Source: Hyphomicrobiales bacterium (GTDB lineage: Bacteria; Pseudomonadota; Alphaproteobacteria; Rhizobiales; Devosiaceae). From it: DNA of 55,972 bases. Position numbers and translations under genes: made by a program. Shown here one piece after another: positions 26,643-33,687 of this stretch. Where the stretch lies: positions 1 to 55,972 of the forward strand of contig JAMONS010000008.1 in the NCBI GenBank assembly GCA_027065555.1, read 5' to 3'. The notes beneath the pieces were generated by a model that saw only the letters and a program-made list of their open reading frames with translations, searched no databases and had not been told where the DNA came from. The first letter of the stretch is position 1; every line of letters starts with the position of its first letter.

Positions 26643-26679
26643 ATTAACAAGCGAGATTACACTTAAGCACTGCCCACAA

Positions 26680-27456
26680 TTAGATTAAAAACTGTTCGTT
26701 AAGAACTCTTTCTTCCAAGCCGTGACCGGGATCAAATAATAGGGTTACTTTTTTTGAGCGATCCTCAAAAATCTCAACGCTTAGCACATTCTCAAATTCA
26801 ACATTATCAGCAACCGCACTTATTGGGCGTTTATTTGCTTCAAGTGTTTTGAAAACAACCCTTGCATCATTGTGCAAAATTGCCCCCCGCCATCTTCTAG
26901 GGCGAAATGGAGAAATTGGGGTTAGTGCTAATAGAGGAGCATCAATAGGCAATATTGGCCCGTGCGCTGAAAGATTATATGCTGTTGATCCCGCAGGAGT
27001 AGATAACAGCACACCATCACATATCAGTTCTTTTAATCTAACTTTGCCATCAACAACTATTTTAATTTTAGCAGCTTGATAGGTCGAGCGAAATAGAGAA
27101 ACTTCATTAAGCGCTAAAGCATGATGGGTCTTATTATTTGCATCTTTTACCTTCATGAAAAGCGGATATATATCTTTTGGTCGAGCTAATTCAAGTCGCT
27201 CAATTAAGCCGCCTTTATAAAAATCATTCATCAAAAAACCAATCGAGCCGCAATTCATGCCATAAACGGGAATTTTATATTCCATAGCTTTATGCAAGCT
27301 TTCTAGCATAAAGCCATCGCCACCAAGCGCCACAACAATATCCGCTTGCTCAATGCCAACACCTGCAAACTTTTTAGTGAATCTTTTGGCAGCTTTTTGT
27401 GCTTCTGGTGCATTACTAGCCAAAAAGGCTATTTTCTTTGCTGGGCTTTGTGACAA
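26680..27456 (-). CDS. nadK: NAD kinase
   Basis: This 258-residue enzyme phosphorylates NAD to NADP. The diagnostic GGDG is at 45-48 (catalytic Asp47), followed by NCGSIGFLMND, then STPAGSTAYNLSAHGPILP and LTPISPFRPRRWRG. All belong to the NAD/diacylglycerol kinase fold. The length is typical of compact alphaproteobacterial forms. It is monocistronic on the minus strand, divergent from tRNA-Thr. Confidence 0.95.
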   Translation of the reverse strand: MSQSPAKKIAFLASNAPEAQKAAKRFTKKFAGVGIEQADIVVALGGDGFMLESLHKAMEYKIPVYGMNCGSIGFLMNDFYKGGLIERLELARPKDIYPLFMKVKDANNKTHHALALNEVSLFRSTYQAAKIKIVVDGKVRLKELICDGVLLSTPAGSTAYNLSAHGPILPIDAPLLALTPISPFRPRRWRGAILHNDARVVFKTLEANKRPISAVADNVEFENVLSVEIFEDRSKKVTLLFDPGHGLEERVLNEQFLI

Positions 27457-27567
27457 TTCATAACTCCAAAATAAAATTTAATAGAATAATTAGCACGCTT
27501 AATCCTTTGATACCAGTGCATGAGTGCATGAAGATAAGGATTTCTAATAATTATTTATCTTTCCCCC

Positions 27568-27596
27568 TTGAACTTATCTAAAGCGGGTGATAGCAA
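27568..27596 (+). promoter_or_regulatory. Candidate sigma-70 promoter of tRNA-Thr
   Basis: TTGAAC at 27568-27573 and TAGCAA at 27591-27596 are 17 bp apart, about 12 nt before the tRNA start. Confidence 0.5.
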
Positions 27597-27608
27597 GCTT
27601 TTTAGGTT

Positions 27609-27684
27609 GCCGGTATAGCTCAGTTGGTAGAGCATCTGATTTGTAATCAGAGGGTCGGGAGTTCGAGTCTCTCTGCCGGCACCA
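27609..27684 (+). tRNA. tRNA-Thr(UGU)
   Basis: Acceptor GCCGGTA/TGCCGGC pairs with one G-U. The anticodon arm TCTGA-TTTGTAA-TCAGA gives UGU. The D arm (GCTCAGTTGGTAGAGC) and T arm (GGGAGTTCGAGTCTCTC) are intact, and CCA is encoded. A GC-rich repeat begins 7 nt after the CCA. Confidence 0.97.
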
Positions 27685-27691
27685 TTTACCT

Positions 27692-27784
27692 ATCTCACGC
27701 CAGTTCGCTTTGCTCACGCTCCGATGGGGCGGCGCTAGCGCCGGCGAGCCCAAAGCTCGCTGTACTGCTAGAATGGAGTGTTTA
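27692..27784 (+). repeat. tRNA-trailing GC-rich repeat, family T copy A
   Basis: This copy of a 93-bp element starts 7 nt after the tRNA-Thr CCA. Its core, from AGTTCGCTTTGCTCACGCTC to AAAGCTCGCT, is identical at 32185 and 39371. It contains the palindrome GGCGCTAGCGCC and the hairpin GCGAGCccaaaGCTCGC. No T-run follows directly. The orientation is that of the tRNA. No protein frame of note fits it. Confidence 0.85.
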
Positions 27785-27822
27785 AGTCTCACGGCTTTCT
27801 TTATTCTTGCCGCCATTAGGTA

Positions 27823-29193
27823 TTATATAGGAATTTGAATAAGAACCCTTAGTCCACCCTTGCTTGATTTTGCAAAATTTAATTCTCCTGAATTCATTAT
27901 AACTATTTCATTAGCAATCGAAATTCCAATGCCAGTGCCAGACCCTTTGCTATCTAGACGCAAGCCACGTTTGCCAAGTAAATTAAGTTGTTTCTCACTT
28001 AAGCCCTTACCATCATCTTCAATTATTAAATTGATATGTTTTTGCGCAGTATTTGCGTTAATATAGATATTGCTATTTGCCCATTGTGTTGCGTTCTCAA
28101 TTATTATTCCTATTAGTTCAAGCAAGTCTGGCTCGTCTAAATTAACCTCAATTTTGCCGCTTATATCAATATGCCATCCTATTTCAGCACCTCTTGGGGT
28201 TTTCTTGAGCGTGTTAACCACACGATTTAAGTTCTTTAGTAAAGGAGTTGCAAAATGATCGGCCTTTGAGCGAGTTTTAAGGCGTGATAGGCGTAATTGG
28301 TGATCAATAATTGCCGACATGTCATTAGTATTTTGTGCAATAATCTCTGCACTTTGCTGATTGCCAGATTTGCGTATATTTTCAATTTCAGAATTAAGGA
28401 CCGTGAGCGCAGTTTTTAATCCATGCGCCAGATTACTTGCCCTTGTTCTAGCAAAAGAAATAGATTTATCTTGGGTGTCCAACAATTCGTTTACTTCGTT
28501 GATAAGCGGCATAACTTCTGGTGGATGATTATCATTCATTCTGTTTTTGCTACCAGTTCGAATGGCGCTAATGTCTTGCTTAATTTTTGAAAGTGGGGCT
28601 AACCCTAGAGTAATTTGCACCCAAGCAGCAAGTGAGAGGGCAACAGCTAAAATTGCTAGCGCACGTAATAAATCAAAACGAAATTCCTTTGTAGCCTTAT
28701 AAAAATTGTTCAAGTCCTCTGCAAGAATTATATCAAGTTCTCTAAAAGAGCCGTCCTTTTTTTCAAATTGTAATCGTTGAATAAACGCAATAGCAAGAGT
28801 TCCTTCGGGGTCAATTATATTAGCAATATTCAATTTTCTATCAAACAATGTCTTATCTTCAAGATTGAATTCTTGATCCCACATTGAGCGTGATCTTGAT
28901 CTTGCGTTAGTTTTAACATTTGTTATTTGCCAATATATATCACCATACGGCACTTGAAAACGAGGATCTGCTAATGGCGCTTTTAATGTTGGAATATCAA
29001 TTTCAGGATCGATTTGTGCTATTAACCGGTCAAACTGGTTTGACAGATTAGATTTTAAGGAACTCTCAATATGAGAAGCAAAAAGTGATGATATTACAAA
29101 GCCAGCAATAACAAGTGCTATTATTATTGAGGTTGCAGAAGCTGCAAAAAGCCTTAGACGCAATGAGTTTGGGCGTAAAGAGACAGGCTTCAC
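27823..29193 (-). CDS. Sensor histidine kinase, FeuQ/PhoQ-like
   Basis: This 456-residue membrane kinase has two transmembrane helices (about 15-40 and 174-197) around a periplasmic sensor of about 130 residues. A HAMP-like linker, a DHp helix with His257 in NLAHGLKTALTVL, and an HATPase domain follow. The ATPase part shows the N box ELIGIIIENATQWA, then DDGKGLS and GSGTGIGISIA. The H box has Ala where Pro is usual. It is last in a PepSY-regulator-kinase operon, as in FeuPQ/PhoPQ-type systems, which respond to cations, osmolarity or envelope state. Its signal here is unknown. Confidence 0.88.
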   Translation of the reverse strand: MKPVSLRPNSLRLRLFAASATSIIIALVIAGFVISSLFASHIESSLKSNLSNQFDRLIAQIDPEIDIPTLKAPLADPRFQVPYGDIYWQITNVKTNARSRSRSMWDQEFNLEDKTLFDRKLNIANIIDPEGTLAIAFIQRLQFEKKDGSFRELDIILAEDLNNFYKATKEFRFDLLRALAILAVALSLAAWVQITLGLAPLSKIKQDISAIRTGSKNRMNDNHPPEVMPLINEVNELLDTQDKSISFARTRASNLAHGLKTALTVLNSEIENIRKSGNQQSAEIIAQNTNDMSAIIDHQLRLSRLKTRSKADHFATPLLKNLNRVVNTLKKTPRGAEIGWHIDISGKIEVNLDEPDLLELIGIIIENATQWANSNIYINANTAQKHINLIIEDDGKGLSEKQLNLLGKRGLRLDSKGSGTGIGISIANEIVIMNSGELNFAKSSKGGLRVLIQIPI

Positions 29194-29208
29194 AATCTAG
29201 TCTCAAAC

Positions 29209-29874
29209 TTAGTCATTCTCATCTTCCATTATATAGCCAAAACCACGCCGAGTTTTTATTGAGTTTTTGCCTAACTTTCTTCTTGTGCGCCCAACAAGCA
29301 CCTCAATGGAATTAGAATCACGCTCAAAATCTTGTGAATAAAGATGCTCCGTTAATTCCATCTGGTCAACCACACGATTATTATTGTGCATTAAATAAGA
29401 CACAAGTCTATATTCTTGTGGGGTGAGGGGGATTGGCTGTCCGTCTCTGGATACTCGCATTTGCCTTGTATCAAGCACAATATCATTAACTACAATATTT
29501 GGTGCGGCATTACCCGTTGAGCGCCTAACAAGCGATCTAACACGTGCAACTAATTCTTCTGAGCGATATGGTTTGACAAGGTAATCATCAGCACCACTAT
29601 CTATTCCTTCAACTCTCTCGTCCCAATTGCCTCGTGCAGTAAGGATTAATACAGGGGTGATGCAATTTTCTTTGCGCCAGCGTTTAAGAATTGTAAGTCC
29701 GTCAAGGGTTGGAAGACCTAAATCAAGAATAATAACATCAAATGGCTCGCTAGAGCCAAGAAACCAACCTTCTTCGCCATCTTTTTCTAGTACAGTTAAA
29801 AATCCAGCAAGCTCAAGAGCAGTGCTAATTGAAGCACCAATTTTTTTATCATTTTCTATTATTAAAGCACGCAT
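29209..29874 (-). CDS. OmpR-family response regulator, FeuP/PhoP-like
   Basis: This 221-residue regulator has a receiver domain (1-115) and a winged-helix DNA-binding domain (125-221). The phosphoacceptor is Asp51 in FDVIILDLGLP, and the receiver Lys is in YLVKPYRSEELVARVRSL. The output domain has TPQEYRLVSYLMHNNNRVVDQMELTEHLYSQDFERDSNSIEVLVGRTRRKLG-type spacing. Members bind tandem repeats about 11 bp apart. A perfect 11-bp tandem repeat lies at 30286-30307 upstream of this operon. The start is 1 nt from the PepSY gene stop, indicating translational coupling. Confidence 0.92.
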   Translation of the reverse strand: MRALIIENDKKIGASISTALELAGFLTVLEKDGEEGWFLGSSEPFDVIILDLGLPTLDGLTILKRWRKENCITPVLILTARGNWDERVEGIDSGADDYLVKPYRSEELVARVRSLVRRSTGNAAPNIVVNDIVLDTRQMRVSRDGQPIPLTPQEYRLVSYLMHNNNRVVDQMELTEHLYSQDFERDSNSIEVLVGRTRRKLGKNSIKTRRGFGYIMEDEND

Positions 29875-29875
29875 A

Positions 29876-30262
<387 letters not shown>

Positions 30263-30285
30263 TTTTCTACTCTATCATAATCTTT

Positions 30286-30307
30286 CTGACAATTCACTGA
30301 CAATTCA
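30286..30307. promoter_or_regulatory. 11-bp tandem repeat, candidate regulator box
   Basis: CTGACAATTCA occurs twice back to back in the divergent promoter region of the PepSY operon (start 30262) and the poly-Asp gene (start 30388). A truncated third unit, CTCACC, follows. An 11-bp tandem spacing is the layout bound by OmpR/PhoB/PhoP-type regulators, and such a regulator is encoded in this operon. Confidence 0.55.
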
Positions 30308-30387
30308 CTCACCGTTTGGTCATTTCGGTTCTGATAGGTTCGAATCACAGCAGATTTTCTGCTTTTCAACGAATGAGAGGAACTATT

Positions 30388-30669
30388 ATGAAAACCACTA
30401 TAACAACGTCCCTTACAGTATTAGCTATGATGTTAGCATCAACAGCGCCAACTAAAGCACAAGATATCAACGATCTATTGCCAGTTTCAGTATTAACTGA
30501 GTTTTGTGCTGATAAAGCAAATGGCTCAGAGCATTCTGTAAAATTTACGCAGTCAGACGGCTCAAATATCAAAGGTGAAATCGAGTGTGGTGATGACGAT
30601 GATGACTATGATCGTGATGATGATGACGATGACGACAACGACAACGACAACGACAACGATGATGATTAA
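30388..30669 (+). CDS. Small secreted poly-aspartate-tailed protein
   Basis: This 93-residue protein has a signal peptide (1-24, cut after PTKA), a short globular segment with Cys40 and Cys67 that could form a disulfide, and a C-terminal tail (69-93) with 19 Asp in 25 residues, including four Asn-Asp pairs from GACAAC repeats. The ATG follows AGAGGAAC. It is divergent from the PepSY-regulator-kinase operon, and both share an acidic exported feature. I recognise no family. Cation binding is inferred from composition only. Confidence 0.65.
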   Translation: MKTTITTSLTVLAMMLASTAPTKAQDINDLLPVSVLTEFCADKANGSEHSVKFTQSDGSNIKGEIECGDDDDDYDRDDDDDDDNDNDNDNDDD

Positions 30670-30703
30670 TCAAATAGAACACATCATTAATAATAAGAGA
30701 TTC

Positions 30704-30774
30704 TCTCTCAATTCACCCTCATAACATTCCCCCAAATATTGCATTCCCTTCCTTTTGCAATATTAATTGAGAGA
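30704..30774. other. Nested long hairpin after the poly-Asp gene
   Basis: Outer arms TCTCTCAATT (30704-30713) and AATTGAGAGA (30765-30774) enclose inner arms AATATTGCA (30735-30743) and TGCAATATT (30756-30764). It lies between the poly-Asp stop and the terminator. Its role is unknown; it could stabilise the message or be a small RNA. Confidence 0.5.
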
Positions 30775-30780
30775 AAATAG

Positions 30781-30818
30781 CCCAACTGCTAGCAATCAAA
30801 GCAGTTGGGTTTTATTTT
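30781..30818 (+). terminator. Terminator after the poly-Asp gene
   Basis: A perfect 10-bp stem, CCCAACTGCT at 30781-30790 with AGCAGTTGGG at 30800-30809, is followed by TTTTATTTT. It overlaps the end of the convergent rlmB gene and may serve it too, though the T-run is better on the plus strand. Confidence 0.8.
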
Positions 30819-31561
30819 GCGCTAAGCGCATAAAGGGCAATCGCTGCGGCGTTTGAGACATTAAGGCTCTTTATTTCACCACTCATATCAAGGCGTACCA
30901 TTTTATTGCAAACTTCTTTTGTGCGCTGGCGTAAGCCCTTTCCCTCAGCTCCAAGCACAATAGCAACTCTATCAAATCTTAAATTTGGAGTTAACGGCTC
31001 ACTCGCCTCACTATCAAACCCTAAAATGTCCATACCGTCAGATTTTAGAATTTCTAGTGATTTGGCGAGATTGTTCACCTCGATAAAAGCTATCAAATCA
31101 AGCGCGCCAGATGCAGATTTTGCTAAAACTCCAGTTTCACGAGGGGCATAGCGGGCAGTGCTTATCACCGCGTCAGCACCAAAGGCACAAGCGGTGCGTA
31201 AAATTGCCCCAACATTATGTGGATCAGTGATTTGATCTAAAACCACGACAAGTTTTGCTCCCCTGATAGCGCCAAGCTCCAATCGCTCAATCGCTTCAAC
31301 TTGCAAAGCAACACCCTGATGCACGGCTTCATTACCAAGCAATCTATCAAGTTCTCTTGGTGTAGTTTGTTCAATTTTTGTCCCCGCAACATCGCCACTC
31401 TCCTTTAGGCGAGAAAGTGCGTTAGGAGTTACAAGGAGGCATAATTTTTTACGTTGTGGATTATCTAGCGCAGCACGGACGCTATGCAGACCATAAATAT
31501 AAAGTGGCTCATCATCTTTTTTTGCTACACGTCTTTTGGGGGGGAATTTATTTTTGCTCAT
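30812..31561 (-). CDS. rlmB: 23S rRNA 2'-O-methyltransferase RlmB (TrmH/SpoU family)
   Basis: This 249-residue SPOUT enzyme methylates G2251 of 23S rRNA (E. coli numbering). The substrate-binding N-terminus has YIYGLHSVRAALDNPQRK. The catalytic domain has VVLDQITDPHNVGAILRTACAFGADAVI, then VAIVLGAEGKGLRQRTKEVCNKMVRLDMSGEIKSLNVSNAAAIALY in pieces matching SpoU motifs 1-3. Position beside tRNA-Tyr and tRNA-Gly is the usual Hyphomicrobiales order. The terminal EIKSLNVSNA fits the SAM-binding knot. Confidence 0.93.
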   Translation of the reverse strand: MSKNKFPPKRRVAKKDDEPLYIYGLHSVRAALDNPQRKKLCLLVTPNALSRLKESGDVAGTKIEQTTPRELDRLLGNEAVHQGVALQVEAIERLELGAIRGAKLVVVLDQITDPHNVGAILRTACAFGADAVISTARYAPRETGVLAKSASGALDLIAFIEVNNLAKSLEILKSDGMDILGFDSEASEPLTPNLRFDRVAIVLGAEGKGLRQRTKEVCNKMVRLDMSGEIKSLNVSNAAAIALYALSAK

Positions 31562-31694
31562 TAAATAATTTGTTTCTTTAATTTGTTATAGTGTCAAGAT
31601 AGATATGCTAACAGTAATTTGCCTAGTTGCATAATAGTTTGAGGGCAAGTGTCAAATAATAATGATTATTTTCTGTTCTGGGTTAAGTTTTATA

Positions 31695-31724
31695 TTGACA
31701 AATGCACCCTTGCACGACCATAAA
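31695..31724 (+). promoter_or_regulatory. Candidate sigma-70 promoter of tRNA-Tyr/tRNA-Gly
   Basis: A consensus -35 TTGACA (31695-31700) and a CATAAA -10 (31719-31724) are 18 bp apart, about 60 nt before tRNA-Tyr. The AT-rich inverted repeat at 31654-31671 lies just upstream. Confidence 0.55.
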
Positions 31725-31783
31725 TCGCAAGTTGATTTTATTATTGAAATCAACAAGGCCGATTGTGCTTTTCAAATGATCTT

Positions 31784-31868
31784 GGAGGAGTGTCCGAGTG
31801 GTTAAAGGAGACGGACTGTAAATCCGTTCGCTTAGCGTACGCTGGTTCGAATCCAGCCTCCTCCACCA
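31784..31868 (+). tRNA. tRNA-Tyr(GUA)
   Basis: Acceptor GGAGGAG/CTCCTCC is perfect. The anticodon arm ACGGA-CTGTAAA-TCCGT gives GUA. A class II variable arm (TCGCTTAGCGTAC) is present and CCA is encoded. Confidence 0.97.
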
Positions 31869-31899
31869 TCATCATTTGAAATTTTGCACAAAAGGCCAT

Positions 31900-31973
31900 G
31901 CGGGTGTAGCTCAATGGTAGAGCAGCAGCCTTCCAAGCTGAATACGAGGGTTCGATTCCCTCCACCCGCTCCA
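31900..31973 (+). tRNA. tRNA-Gly(UCC)
   Basis: Acceptor GCGGGTG/CACCCGC pairs fully. Anticodon arm GCAGC-CTTCCAA-GCTGA gives UCC. CCA is encoded at 31971-31973. It lies 31 nt after tRNA-Tyr and is probably co-transcribed with it. Confidence 0.97.
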
Positions 31974-32058
31974 AAAAACCTATGTGTCCGTTAAAATTGT
32001 ATGTGAGTTGAAAAACTATAGAACCCTCGATTCTTTTGTTGCCCAACTTCGTTGGGGT

Positions 32059-32080
32059 GGTTCGATTTTCTCCACCTGCA
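32059..32080 (+). pseudogene. Degenerate copy of the tRNA-Gly 3' end
   Basis: GGTTCGATTTTCTCCACCTGC repeats the T arm and acceptor 3' strand of the adjacent tRNA-Gly (GGTTCGATTCCCTCCACCCGC) with three changes in 21 bases. No 5' half is present. It may be a trace of an integration event at the tRNA or of a decayed tandem tRNA. Confidence 0.5.
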
Positions 32081-32087
32081 TTAGCAC

Positions 32088-32115
32088 TTCTAAGTTCGCT
32101 TTGCGAACTTTAGAA
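32088..32115. repeat. Imperfect palindrome downstream of tRNA-Gly
   Basis: TTCTAAGTTCGC (32088-32099) pairs with GCGAACTTTAGAA (32103-32115) with one bulged T. A GC-rich stretch with CTCCGAAGCTCCGATAGGAGCG follows to about 32160, resembling the style of the family T repeat at 32185. Confidence 0.55.
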
Positions 32116-32184
32116 TTGCTTATGCCGCTCCGAAGCTCCGATAGGAGCGTAGGGGGGCTGCTAGAAAACTACTCATATTTATAT

Positions 32185-32276
32185 ATCTCACGCTAGTTCG
32201 CTTTGCTCACGCTCCGATGGGGCGGCGCTAGCGCCGGCGAGCCCAAAGCTCGCTATGCTGATAGATAGAGTGTTAA
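32185..32276 (+). repeat. tRNA-trailing GC-rich repeat, family T copy B
   Basis: The core is identical to copies A and C; from ATCTCACGCTAG to AAAGCTCGCT it matches copy C without a change. It begins 211 nt after tRNA-Gly, in the same orientation, and forms the left border of the transport-gene block. Confidence 0.85.
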
Positions 32277-32548
32277 ACGGTGGTGGTTTTCTTTTATATC
32301 TCTCACGCTCTGATCAAGGAATTAACGCATCTGCAACCATCAATAATCCCTCTAACGTATCTCATTAAAATTCTGATTTTAGCAGCATTATAACTTCCAA
32401 ATGAAAAGACATTATATTAAATACAGCCTTGTCAAAGCACAAAAAACAACACATTATAGTTTTGAGCGCAACTATCTATAATAATAATTCTCAAGAGCTA
32501 GTGTGCTTCGTGAAGTAAAATACTAAACAAAATTTCTGGGAGGAAAAT
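32277..32548. other. AT-rich leader of the ABC importer operon
   Basis: This stretch has no gene I can support. It holds AT-rich runs such as TATAATAATAATTCTCAAGAG near 32478, where an iron-responsive regulator could bind, but no box matches a consensus closely enough to call. GGGAGGAAAAT at its end is the ribosome site of the binding-protein gene. Confidence 0.4.
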
Positions 32549-33583
32549 ATGAAAACTGGTTTAAAACTTGGTCTAGCTTTTTCAGGTATGCTTGTTGCAT
32601 TTCCTGCGATGTTTTTTGCAGCGCCTGCATTGTCAGACGAACTGAATATGGTTTGCTCAAATGAGCAAGATTGGTGCGATCTAATGGTTGCAAATTTTGA
32701 AGCAAAGACTGGAATTAATGTTGCAATGGTACGAAAAAGTACTGGTGAAACACTAGCTCAGGTACGAGCAGAATCAAGCAATCCAAAAATTGACATTTGG
32801 TGGGGTGGTACTGGTGATCCGCATTTAGTTGCAGCTCAAGAAGGCTTAACTCAAGCATCTGGTGTCGATACTTCTGAATTACAGGATTGGGCGGTAAATC
32901 TATCTAATATTTCTGAGGGCAAAACTATTGGCATACACCTTGGTGTGTTAGGAGTTGCCTATAATACTGAAGTGTTGGCAGAAAAAGGTCTAAACCCACC
33001 AGCATGTTGGATGGATTTGACAAAAGCAGAATATAAAGGCGAAATCCAAGTAGCAAACCCCAACAGTTCAGGAACTGCTTATACTGAACTAGCAACTATT
33101 GTGCAGGTATTTGGTGAAGATGAGGGCTTCAAAATACTCAAAGATATTGGTGAGAATATTAATCAATATACCAAGTCTGGCTCTGCTCCATCAAAAGCTG
33201 CAGGACGAGGAGAAACCACTATTTCTATTGGCTTCCAACATGACATGATTAAACTAGCTATTGCTGGATTTCCTTTAGCAATCGTTACACCATGCGAGGG
33301 AACTGGCTATGAAGTTGGCGGTGTTTCAATTATTGCGGGTGCAAAAAACTTTGATTCAGCTAAAAAATGGGTTGAATATGTGATTAGTGCTGAAGCACAA
33401 AATCATGGGCCTGAGGTTAATGTGTTTAATGTGCCTTCAAATAAAAACGCAACCATTCCAAAAGAAGCTCCACCAATCGCATCACTAAAATTGATCGATT
33501 ATGATTTTGCAACCTATGGTTCAAGTGAAACCAGAGAGCGCCTATTAGCTCGTTGGGATGCAGAAGTTGGCGATCTTAATTAA
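32549..33583 (+). CDS. ABC importer substrate-binding protein, ferric-iron type
   Basis: This 344-residue periplasmic protein has a signal peptide (1-30, cut near PALS-DEL) and the fold of the AfuA/FbpA/SfuA group. IDIWWGGTGDPHLVAAQEGL and PACWMDLTKAEYKGEIQVANPNSSGTAY mark the hinge and ligand region. The closest character is to iron(III) or 2-aminoethylphosphonate/spermidine binders. The operon composition (binding protein, fused double permease, PotA-like ATPase) fits ferric uptake, but I do not see the paired Tyr ligands clearly. GGGAGG gives a strong ribosome site. Confidence 0.82.
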   Translation: MKTGLKLGLAFSGMLVAFPAMFFAAPALSDELNMVCSNEQDWCDLMVANFEAKTGINVAMVRKSTGETLAQVRAESSNPKIDIWWGGTGDPHLVAAQEGLTQASGVDTSELQDWAVNLSNISEGKTIGIHLGVLGVAYNTEVLAEKGLNPPACWMDLTKAEYKGEIQVANPNSSGTAYTELATIVQVFGEDEGFKILKDIGENINQYTKSGSAPSKAAGRGETTISIGFQHDMIKLAIAGFPLAIVTPCEGTGYEVGGVSIIAGAKNFDSAKKWVEYVISAEAQNHGPEVNVFNVPSNKNATIPKEAPPIASLKLIDYDFATYGSSETRERLLARWDAEVGDLN

Positions 33584-33601
33584 TTTTTAGTTTTAGGACT
33601 T

Positions 33602-33632
33602 TATATGTGGGATCATATTGATCCCACATATA
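33602..33632 (+). other. Perfect 14-bp intercistronic hairpin
   Basis: TATATGTGGGATCA (33602-33615) pairs with TGATCCCACATATA (33619-33632) around a 3-nt loop. It lies between the binding-protein stop and the permease start. Hairpins here commonly protect the upstream message and lower permease expression relative to the binding protein. A short T-rich tail follows, so partial termination is possible. Confidence 0.8.
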
Positions 33633-33687
33633 TATTTATTCATCTGAGCAGATGAAGATTATTTAGAATTTACTATATTGGGGAACA

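Noticed and set aside
27574-27816. An 80-codon minus-strand frame across tRNA-Thr, with RQRDSNSRPSDYKSDALPTELYRQ
   Set aside because: This is the familiar false translation of the complement of a tRNA; the tRNA-Thr structure explains the sequence.
31654-31671. AAATAAT-aatg-ATTATTT inverted repeat that recalls a Fur-type box
   Set aside because: It is AT-rich in an AT-rich genome, and the flanking genes are rlmB and tRNA-Tyr, which give no reason for iron control.
31750-32046. A 98-codon minus-strand frame over tRNA-Tyr and tRNA-Gly
   Set aside because: It reads through two intact tRNA genes on the wrong strand and has no ribosome site.
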